Assembly: GCA_023425865.1 (NCBI GenBank)
Contig: JAFABV010000032.1
Location: forward strand, 1-26,519
Length of the DNA: 26,519 nt
From: Bacteroidota bacterium
Lineage (GTDB): Bacteria; Bacteroidota; Bacteroidia; Bacteroidales; Bacteroidaceae
Reading direction: 5' to 3'
Below, one piece after another: positions 1-5,947 of this stretch; within the stretch, counting starts at the first letter, position 1, and the number at the start of each line of letters is the position of its first letter. The position numbers and the translations under genes were made by a program. Under the pieces are notes generated by a model. That model was not told the DNA's origin and made no database searches. It saw only the letters and a list, made by a program, of their open reading frames with translations.

Positions 1-58
1 ACTTTTCATCCATTTTCCGAGGCTTTAAGCCTGAAATGGTCTGTCTACACATCCCAAA

Positions 59-74
59 TGTCGGCTGTCCGACA
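59..74. other. Short perfect inverted repeat upstream of lipoprotein gene
   Basis: A 6-bp perfect inverted repeat (TGTCGG / CCGACA) is separated by four bases. No T-tract follows, so it does not look like a terminator. It lies about 65 bp before the first gene and could be an operator or the tail of a structure belonging to a gene left of the window. Nothing else is recognisable in bases 1-137, and no clear TAnnTTTG promoter is seen for the following gene. Confidence 0.25.
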
Positions 75-137
75 AAACAATCATTTGTAAACAGGGCTTG
101 ATTTTTTAGCGGACACCAATATAAAAAAAAGAAAGTT

Positions 138-911
138 ATGAAAAAGTTAGTCTTAGTAGCTCTTGCCTTCTTGGCTGTGGCAGTGAGCAGTTGCAATCAG
201 AAAAGCAACAGTGCCTCATCTGAAAACGATTCTACAGCCGTGGTAGACGGAGCCACCGCCCAGCTCTCGGGCGACAATCTGGCCACGTTCAAAAACCTCA
301 CCGGCGAACTCATGAAAGACATTCAGGCCAAGGATTTCGGCAAGGTGATTTCAAGTCTTGCCAACCTGCAGGTGGTGTACAAGAATCTTGTGGCCGCCGG
401 CAAGCTCGACGAGGCCCTCGCGTTTGGCTCTACCGTCAAGAACTTCATTGCCCAGAACGAAGAGCAACTCAAGTCATTCACTGCCGGTAACGCTACCGTT
501 GCCTCTCTCATCAATGGCATCAAGAACCTGCCCACCGACGCCGGTACCTCTGCCGAGGCTGCCAAGAATGCCGTGTCTGCTGCCGTGACTAACTTTGCCT
601 CTCCGTCTTTGGCCAAGGGTGCCACTGCCGTCGCCACCGCTGAGGCTGCCGCCGAGGCCGTGAAGAATGCCCCTGAGGCCGTGAAGAACGCCGTGACCAA
701 CGCCGGCACCAGTGCCCTCAGCAGTGCCAAGGACGCCCTGCAGGAGAAGGTGAACAGCGAGGTGAGCAATGCCGCTGAGCAGGTTTCGGGCAAGACCACA
801 GAGGCCACACAGAAGGCCAATGAGACGGTAGACAAGGTGAACAAGGCCAAGGAGGCCACCGGTGCCGCCGCCGAAGCTACCAAGAACGCTGCCAAGAGCC
901 TCGGCTTCTAA
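138..911 (+). CDS. Alanine/lysine-rich helical lipoprotein, function unknown
   Basis: The protein has 257 residues. Residues 1-19 form a lipoprotein signal peptide ending in the lipobox VSSC (Cys19), followed by a Ser/Asn-rich tether, so it should be lipid-anchored in the envelope. Residues about 45-130 are mixed helical. From about 135 to the C-terminus the chain is almost wholly Ala, Lys, Glu, Asn and Thr with no prolines or aromatics to speak of, including the tandem EAVKNA motif at about 173-184. This resembles LEA-like or apolipoprotein-like amphipathic helices rather than a known enzyme. Strong use of GCC codons creates a long open minus-strand frame across 323-895, which I regard as a shadow. 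The gene stands alone, closed by a hairpin terminator. I do not recognise a named family; the lipoprotein call is firm, the function is not known. Confidence 0.8.
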   Translation: MKKLVLVALAFLAVAVSSCNQKSNSASSENDSTAVVDGATAQLSGDNLATFKNLTGELMKDIQAKDFGKVISSLANLQVVYKNLVAAGKLDEALAFGSTVKNFIAQNEEQLKSFTAGNATVASLINGIKNLPTDAGTSAEAAKNAVSAAVTNFASPSLAKGATAVATAEAAAEAVKNAPEAVKNAVTNAGTSALSSAKDALQEKVNSEVSNAAEQVSGKTTEATQKANETVDKVNKAKEATGAAAEATKNAAKSLGF

Positions 912-948
912 TGGCTGACCAACTTACCATTTATACTTAGGCATAGCG

Positions 949-978
949 CATCCACGCCCTTACGGGTGTGGATGTTTT
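949..978 (+). terminator. Rho-independent terminator after lipoprotein gene
   Basis: The arm CATCCAC at 949-955 pairs with GTGGATG at 968-974. The stem continues inward through a G-T pair and CCC/GGG to a TTAC loop, and TTTTG follows directly. It sits 37 bp past the stop codon of the 138-911 gene. Confidence 0.8.
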
Positions 979-1003
979 GTGTTATCGCCATACCGTTAGG
1001 GCA

Positions 1004-1105
1004 GAACCATCTGATGGTTCTATATTGAATGATCTGATGGTTCTATATAGAACGATGTCATGGTTTTATATAGAACGATTTCATGGTTCTGTATTGAACC
1101 ATTTT
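1004..1105. repeat. 23-bp tandem repeat, about 4.4 copies, palindromic unit
   Basis: Four consecutive 23-bp units begin at 1004, 1027, 1050 and 1073, with a partial fifth at 1096-1105. Each begins GAA(C/T) and ends in a T/A-rich TATAT(A/T)-like tail. In the first unit the core GAACCAT-CTG-ATGGTTC forms a perfect 7-bp stem with a 3-base loop; later units keep partial pairing. There are no spacers, so it is not a CRISPR. A related array with the same unit length lies at 20388-20466. The rest of the 912-1401 gap holds a terminator, structured hairpins and the leader of the next gene, with no credible ORF. Confidence 0.85.
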
Positions 1106-1143
1106 GCCTCGCCCTCGTTATGGCAGTGCCAAACACGGTTTTT

Positions 1144-1186
1144 GGCCCGTGCTATCCGCCTTGCGGGCAGGGGCAAAGCACGGGTC
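1144..1186. other. Nested hairpin in intergenic region
   Basis: The outer arms GGCCCGTGCT (1144-1153) and AGCACGGGTC (1177-1186) pair over ten positions, one of them G-T. An inner CCGC-CTT-GCGG hairpin lies at 1056+100 to 1166, that is 1156-1166. It follows the tandem repeat array directly. A second GC hairpin (CTG.CCCC / GGGG.CAG, 1338-1361) lies in the leader of the next gene. Role unknown: a dispersed-repeat remnant or a structured leader are both possible. Confidence 0.4.
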
Positions 1187-1401
1187 TTGAGCGATGGCGC
1201 TACACTTGTCGTCCAGCCCAAAGCGTTTCTACAGGCAGGTTTATTCCCCGCCGGGCGCTGCCATGAGGGCGGTGGCTTTTGTTAAAATATTCTAACACTA
1301 TGCAACATTTCGCACTTGGCGCCGTCTAATAAAGTAACTGGCCCCGCAGAATGGGGGGCAGTATGGAGCTTTGAAACATGACTAACTAAATTTTAATCCA
1401 T

Positions 1402-2253
1402 ATGAACAAGAAAATGATGATGCTGACCCTTGTGGCGGGTGCCTTGCTCGCGACAGGTTGTGCCAGTAAGAAAGATTTGCAGAACTGCCAGACCGAGAAC
1501 CGTCAACTCTCTGCCAACTATCAGGACGCCAAGGAGCAGTTGGCCGCTTCGCAGGCGCGTGTGGCGTCGCTCGAAGACCGCCTGAAGCAGCAGCAGAGCG
1601 ACTATGCCGCCTTGCAGCAGAGTCTCGACAAGAGCCTCTCGAATACCACTGCCAACAGCGTCAACATATCTAAGCTCGTCGATCAGATCAATGAGTCTAA
1701 CCAGTATATACGTCACCTGGTAGAGGTAAAGTCGAAGAGCGACTCGCTCAATATGGTGCTCACCAACAACCTCACCCGTTCGCTGAGCCGTGAGGAGCTG
1801 AAGGAGGTAGACGTGCAGGTGCTCAAGGGCGTGGTATATATCTCTCTGGCCGACAATATGCTCTACAAGAGCGGCAGCTATGAGATCAACGACCGGGCCG
1901 AGCAAACCCTCAGCAAGATTGCCAAGATCATCATGGACTATAAGGACTACGACGTGCTCATCGAGGGTAATACCGACAATGTGCCTGTCAACACCCTGGC
2001 TCCCTCGATGAAGAACATCCGCAACAACTGGGACCTCTCGGCACTTCGCGCCTCAAGTGTGGTACAGTATCTCATCGACCACTTTGGCGTGGCCCCCAAG
2101 CGTCTCACTGCCGGTGGCCGTGGCGAGTTCAATCCTGTTGCCACCAACGATACCGAGGTGGGCAAGCAGCGCAACCGTCGCACACAGATTATCATCACGC
2201 CGAAGCTCGACCAGTTTATGGACCTCATCGACAAGGCGCCTGAGGAGAAGTAA
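1402..2253 (+). CDS. OmpA-domain lipoprotein (Pal/OmpA-like, peptidoglycan-binding)
   Basis: The protein has 283 residues. Residues 1-19 are a lipoprotein signal peptide with lipobox ATGC (Cys20). Residues about 25-95 are Gln/Glu/Leu-rich and heptad-like, consistent with a coiled coil spanning part of the periplasm. The C-terminal domain (about 130-275) carries the OmpA/MotB hallmarks: GNTDN at 189-193 (Asp192 of the diaminopimelate-binding site), the LSALRASSVVQYL helix, GRGE, and NRRT at 258-261 with the conserved arginines. It should anchor outer membrane to peptidoglycan. It has its own strong terminator and appears monocistronic. Family assignment is firm; which OmpA-like paralogue this is cannot be told. 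Confidence 0.92.
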   Translation: MNKKMMMLTLVAGALLATGCASKKDLQNCQTENRQLSANYQDAKEQLAASQARVASLEDRLKQQQSDYAALQQSLDKSLSNTTANSVNISKLVDQINESNQYIRHLVEVKSKSDSLNMVLTNNLTRSLSREELKEVDVQVLKGVVYISLADNMLYKSGSYEINDRAEQTLSKIAKIIMDYKDYDVLIEGNTDNVPVNTLAPSMKNIRNNWDLSALRASSVVQYLIDHFGVAPKRLTAGGRGEFNPVATNDTEVGKQRNRRTQIIITPKLDQFMDLIDKAPEEK

Positions 2254-2320
2254 CCTTGTGCCCATGCCGCGGCATCATGGCGGCAAAGGGCATCGCGCAG
2301 AGATGGCGATGTACGCTCAA

Positions 2321-2361
2321 CGGGGAAATAAATTGCAATATGGCAATTATTTCCCCGTTTT
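2321..2361 (+). terminator. Strong terminator after OmpA-like gene
   Basis: The arm CGGGGAAATAAATTGC at 2321-2336 pairs with GCAATTATTTCCCCG at 2343-2357, with a single bulged A, and is followed by TTTT. The stem is about 15 bp. It separates the OmpA-like gene from the icd promoter 25 bp further on. Confidence 0.88.
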
Positions 2362-2364
2362 GAT

Positions 2365-2393
2365 TTTGAACCCAAAGATTTTTGCTAAATTTG
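2365..2393 (+). promoter_or_regulatory. Bacteroidota-type promoter of icd
   Basis: TAAATTTG at 2386-2393 matches the -7 consensus TAnnTTTG. A TTTG at 2365-2368 is a candidate -33 element, though the 17-bp spacing is slightly short. It lies 43 bp before the icd start codon and has no Pho-type repeats upstream, so it serves as a contrast to the phosphate-island promoters. Confidence 0.65.
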
Positions 2394-2435
2394 TCGACAA
2401 AGAAGAATGACAACACGCAATCAAACTAATACAAC

Positions 2436-3653
2436 ATGAATATGGTAAAGATTAAAATGACCACGCCGCTGGTTGAGATGGACGGCGACGAGATGACACG
2501 CATCCTGTGGAAGATGATCAAAGACGAACTCATCATCCCCTTTGTCGACCTGAAGACGGAGTATTACGACCTTGGACTGCCTTACCGCGACGCCACCAAC
2601 GACCAGGTAACCATCGACTCGGCGCAGGCTGCCATGAAATATGGTGTGGCCGTGAAGTGTGCCACCATCACGCCCAACGCCCAGCGCATGGACGAGTATA
2701 AGCTTCACAAGATGTGGAAGAGCCCCAACGGCACCATCCGCTCGATCATGGACGGCACCGTGTTTCGCGCGCCCATTACCATCGAGAGCATCCATCCGGT
2801 GGTGAAAAACTGGGAACTGCCCATCACCATTGCCCGTCATGCTTACGGCGACGTGTACAAGAGTGTGGAGCTGCGCACCGACGAACCGGGTACCGCCAAG
2901 CTGGTATTCGAGGGTGAGAGCGGCAAGCGTCAGGAGGTGGAGATTCATCGTTTCGACGGCGCGGGGGTGCTGCAGGGCATGCACAATACCGACAAGAGTA
3001 TCCGCTCGTTTGCGCAGAGCTGTTTCAAGTTTGCCGTCGACACCCGCCAAGACCTGTGGTTTGCCACCAAAGACACCATCTCGAAGACCTACGATGCCCG
3101 GTTCAGGGAGATATTTGAAGAAGTGTACGAGACTGAGTACAAGCAAACGTTTGCCGAGCTGGGAATAGAGTATTTCTATACACTCATAGATGATGCCGTG
3201 GCGCGCGTCATCCGTTCGAAGGGCGGTTTCATCTGGGCCTGCAAGAATTATGACGGCGATGTGATGAGCGACATGCTCTCTACCGCCTTTGGCTCGCTGG
3301 CCATGATGACCTCTGTGCTCGTGTCGCCCGACGGCAAGTATGAGTATGAGGCTGCCCACGGCACCGTGACGCGTCACTACTATAAGTACCTCAAGGGCGA
3401 GGAAACCTCTACCAACCCCATGGCCACCATCTTTGCCTGGAGCGGCGCACTGCGCAAGCGCGGAGAACTCGACGGCATCAGCGAACTGGTGAACTTCGGC
3501 GACCAGCTCGAAGGGGCCTGCTTCGACACGCTGGGCGAAGGCATTGCCACCAAAGACCTTGTGGGATTGATGGAGGGTGTTGAGACCAAGGCGGTCAACT
3601 CGGCCGACTTCATCGCCGCCATTCGCGCACGATTAGAGAAGCGCCTGGCATAG
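2436..3653 (+). CDS. icd: NADP-dependent isocitrate dehydrogenase, eukaryote-like dimeric type
   Basis: This 405-residue enzyme oxidatively decarboxylates isocitrate to 2-oxoglutarate with reduction of NADP in the cytoplasm. The sequence fits the homodimeric type found in mitochondria and some bacteria rather than the E. coli type. It shows VEMDGDEMTR near the N-terminus, ITPNAQRMDEY, the substrate loop SPNGTIR, YDGDVMSD metal/substrate residues, and AAHGTVTRHYYKY with the Arg/His used for NADP selectivity, followed by STNPMATIFAW. Length is normal for the family. The first ATG (2436) is chosen; in-frame ATGs at 2442 and 2457 are alternatives. It stands alone between its own promoter and a convergent membrane-protein gene. 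Confidence 0.96.
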   Translation: MNMVKIKMTTPLVEMDGDEMTRILWKMIKDELIIPFVDLKTEYYDLGLPYRDATNDQVTIDSAQAAMKYGVAVKCATITPNAQRMDEYKLHKMWKSPNGTIRSIMDGTVFRAPITIESIHPVVKNWELPITIARHAYGDVYKSVELRTDEPGTAKLVFEGESGKRQEVEIHRFDGAGVLQGMHNTDKSIRSFAQSCFKFAVDTRQDLWFATKDTISKTYDARFREIFEEVYETEYKQTFAELGIEYFYTLIDDAVARVIRSKGGFIWACKNYDGDVMSDMLSTAFGSLAMMTSVLVSPDGKYEYEAAHGTVTRHYYKYLKGEETSTNPMATIFAWSGALRKRGELDGISELVNFGDQLEGACFDTLGEGIATKDLVGLMEGVETKAVNSADFIAAIRARLEKRLA

Positions 3654-3671
3654 CGATAGGCTCCAAAACAT

Positions 3672-3766
3672 CAACGCCTGTCAAAACCTTTACTCCTGAC
3701 GATGGCCCTCCTGCGTCTCTCTGAGCGCGTAGGGTGGGTGTGGGAGTGGGGTTTAGACAGGCGTTG
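3672..3766 (-). terminator. Long inverted repeat between convergent genes, probable terminator of yitT-like gene
   Basis: Seventeen-base arms (3672-3688 and 3750-3766) pair with one mismatch, including CAACGCCTGTC / GACAGGCGTTG. Further inner pairs (ACTCC/GGAGT) extend the structure across the whole 95 bp. Read on the minus strand, the hairpin is followed by a TTTT run, so it can end the minus-strand transcript; on the plus strand no T-run follows. It fills the gap between icd and the YitT-like gene. Confidence 0.6.
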
Positions 3767-3806
3767 CCGTATGTGGTGCGTATGGGTCGGTGGCGTGCAG
3801 GGCGCG

Positions 3807-4733
3807 TCAGTCGATAGACGCCAACTGCTCTTTGCTCAGTATGGAGTGATGGGTGCTGGGGCGCACCTTAAACTTATCAAATCCCTCGCCATACACGCCG
3901 ATAACATTGGTCTGCGTGACAAAGGCGTTGGGGTCTATCTCCTTGATAATCCTGAAGATGACGCCGCTTTCGCGTCGCTTGGCCATGATGAAGAGCATCT
4001 TCACCTCGCGGCCCGTGTAGAAGCCGTGCGCCTCGATGACCGTGGCGCCGCGATGGGGATACACGGCTATGCGTGAGGCTATCTCCTTATAATGGTCGGA
4101 GATGATGAAAAACTGCACGCTGCGATGCATGGACTGTACCACCTGGTCGATGCAGAAGCTGGTTACGCAGAGCACCACGTAACCGTAGATCACCTTCTCC
4201 CAGTCGTGGAATACTAAATACGAGGAGGAGATGATCACGATGTCGCACAGCATGATTACCCTGCCGAGCGAGATGTCGCGGTATTTGTTGACGATGGCCG
4301 CCACGATGTCGGTGCCACCGGTAGAGCCGTGGAACGAGAAGCCCAAGCCCACCCCCGAGCCACAGAAGATGGCACCGATGATGGCGGCCATAAAGGGTTG
4401 GTCGTTCAGGAGTTTGGTGTCGCCCAAGTGCTTTTGGTTGACCGTGGTCATAATCGTCAGCACGATAACGGCGAAGATGGTCTTGATGCAAAACTTAAAC
4501 CCTAATATGCGCAATGCCAATAGCAAGAGAGCGGCATTGATGGCAAAGTAAGACATCTGTACGGGTATGCCCGTGCCCCAGAAAAGCACAGACGCGATAC
4601 CTGGCACGCCTCCGGTGGTGATGTTGTTGGGTAGTAAGAAGATGTTCCAGCCGATGGAGTAGGATACCATGCCAATGGCAATCATGAGGTAATCACGAAG
4701 CTCATTCCATATTTTCGTGTTCTTGGCTTTCAT
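3807..4733 (-). CDS. YitT family membrane protein (DUF161 + DUF2179)
   Basis: The protein has 308 residues. The first 210 contain about five or six hydrophobic helices with the family signatures: FLLPNNITTGGVPGIA near 32-47 and FHGSTGGTDIVAAI near 134-147, the two halves of the YitT (DUF161) membrane domain. Residues about 220-300 form the soluble DUF2179 domain (GATVIEAHGFYTGREVKML...), a probable ligand-binding cytoplasmic tail. The transported substrate of the family is not established. It lies 125 bp downstream of the serine acetyltransferase gene on the same strand with no promoter that I can see between, so the two may be cotranscribed. Confidence 0.9.
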   Translation of the reverse strand: MKAKNTKIWNELRDYLMIAIGMVSYSIGWNIFLLPNNITTGGVPGIASVLFWGTGIPVQMSYFAINAALLLLALRILGFKFCIKTIFAVIVLTIMTTVNQKHLGDTKLLNDQPFMAAIIGAIFCGSGVGLGFSFHGSTGGTDIVAAIVNKYRDISLGRVIMLCDIVIISSSYLVFHDWEKVIYGYVVLCVTSFCIDQVVQSMHRSVQFFIISDHYKEIASRIAVYPHRGATVIEAHGFYTGREVKMLFIMAKRRESGVIFRIIKEIDPNAFVTQTNVIGVYGEGFDKFKVRPSTHHSILSKEQLASID

Positions 4734-4858
4734 GTTAAGCGTTTTGTTAGGCTTTGTTCAATGAGTGGAAGAAATGTTGGATGTGTATGTGCGCGGCAGC
4801 GGGAAGACTGCCATGCTGACGGGTAATGGGTTAGAAGTGCATGGTGTGGTGGTGTGGT

Positions 4859-5755
4859 TCAGATGCCTAAGCCGCCGGTGAAGCTCACGTCTTGTGCCTT
4901 GCTCTGCATGATGCGCGAGTGCGGCGGCACGCTGTGCGTGATCCACACATTACCGCCGATGACGGTGTCGTGGCCGATGGTGATGGGGCCCAAAAGTGTA
5001 GAGTTGGAGTAGATGGTGACATTATCCTCGATGACGGGATGGCGTGGAGACACCCGGTTGGTGTCGGGGATACGCATCGACGAACTGAGGCTGGCCCCGA
5101 GCGTAACGCCCTGGTACAGATGAACATGGTTTCCGATAACGCTGCTTTCGCCAATCACCACGCCGGTACCGTGGTCGATGGAGAAATAGGAGCCGATGGT
5201 GGCGCCCGGATGTATGTCGATGCCGGTCATGGCATGAGCCTGCTCGGTGATGATGCGCGGAATGACGGGGATGCCCATGGCGTGCAGCTCGTGTGCCACA
5301 CAATAATGCAGCATGGCCTGAATCACCGGGTAGGAGAAGATTACTTCGCCGTAGGTGGTGGCCGAGGGGTCGGCGTTGAAGATCGCTTCGACGTCAGAGA
5401 AAAGCAGTCGCTTGATTTTTGGCAGTGTGTCGATAAACTGGTCGGTCATGGTTTCTGCCCGCTGGCTCACCTCTTGTTCGTCGCCCGTGGTGAAGAGCAG
5501 CGCCAAGCTGATTTGCCGTTGCAGCAAGATGGCGAGGCGTTCCATGTTCACTCCGATGTGATAAGAGCGGATGTTGCTGTCGGTTTGCCGCTTGTCGAAG
5601 AAGCCTGGAAAGATGAGCATTTTGACCAAGGCAACGATTTCTTTCAGTGTCTCCACTGAGGGTAGGGGAGCATCGTTGTTGGGTACCATTTTCTCCTCTT
5701 CCTCAGAGATTCTCGTGAGGAGAGCCACGTTCTTTTGAAAGATGTCGTCGTTCAT
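4859..5755 (-). CDS. cysE: Serine O-acetyltransferase
   Basis: This 298-residue enzyme makes O-acetylserine from serine and acetyl-CoA, the first step of cysteine synthesis. An alpha-helical N-terminal domain (about 1-175) is followed by left-handed beta-helix hexapeptide repeats. Diagnostic residues include GIDIHPGA (His182) and IDHGTGVVIGE (193-203), whose His195 matches the catalytic histidine of CysE. The C-terminus ends in Gly-Ile, like the CysE tail that docks into cysteine synthase. It is divergent from the phosphate transporter gene and has a TAnnTTTG promoter. It may head an operon with the downstream YitT-like gene, although no functional link is obvious. Confidence 0.93.
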   Translation of the reverse strand: MNDDIFQKNVALLTRISEEEEKMVPNNDAPLPSVETLKEIVALVKMLIFPGFFDKRQTDSNIRSYHIGVNMERLAILLQRQISLALLFTTGDEQEVSQRAETMTDQFIDTLPKIKRLLFSDVEAIFNADPSATTYGEVIFSYPVIQAMLHYCVAHELHAMGIPVIPRIITEQAHAMTGIDIHPGATIGSYFSIDHGTGVVIGESSVIGNHVHLYQGVTLGASLSSSMRIPDTNRVSPRHPVIEDNVTIYSNSTLLGPITIGHDTVIGGNVWITHSVPPHSRIMQSKAQDVSFTGGLGI

Positions 5756-5781
5756 CGTTTTCAGCTTGCTTTACTGAACTG

Positions 5782-5789
5782 CAAAGTTA
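5782..5789 (-). promoter_or_regulatory. -7 promoter element of cysE
   Basis: CAAAGTTA on the plus strand reads TAACTTTG on the minus strand, a match to TAnnTTTG, 27 bp before the cysE start codon. No convincing -33 element was found. Confidence 0.55.
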
Positions 5790-5833
5790 CAGATTAAACT
5801 TGAAATTCATCGTGATTTGCAATATAAAAAGTG

Positions 5834-5911
5834 AGTCACCACATTGTAATAAGTGTGACTGACATTGTAGCACTTGTTTAAATGGCCTGTAATAAGATAA
5901 GTATATTTTTG
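5834..5911 (+). promoter_or_regulatory. Pho-type promoter of the phosphate transporter: 11-bp-spaced repeats plus -7 element
   Basis: TATTTTTG at 5904-5911 is the -7 element. TGTAA at 5888 starts exactly 16 bp before it. In 11-bp register upstream are TTTAA (5877) and TGTAG (5866). Further upstream AGTCA (5834) and TGTAA (5845) are 11 bp apart but are 21 bp from TGTAG, so one step is 10 bp. No TTTG lies at the -33 position. This is the least regular of the four Pho-type promoters in the window. It lies between the divergent cysE and transporter genes. Confidence 0.7.
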
Positions 5912-5947
5912 CGACAACGATTTCATAATAACTTTTAGTCGCGTTTA

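Noticed and set aside
323..895. 190-codon open frame on the minus strand
   Set aside because: It is a mirror of the GCC-rich lipoprotein gene, with only Ala/Ser/Thr/Leu/Val low-complexity sequence.
1004..1105. CRISPR array
   Set aside because: The 23-bp units are directly adjacent with no spacers, and no cas genes are in the window.
968..1285. 105-codon plus-strand frame between the first two genes
   Set aside because: It runs through the terminator hairpin and the tandem repeats, and its sequence reflects the repeat.
2421..3377. 318-codon open frame on the minus strand
   Set aside because: It is antisense to isocitrate dehydrogenase, whose motifs are unmistakable; the composition is not protein-like.
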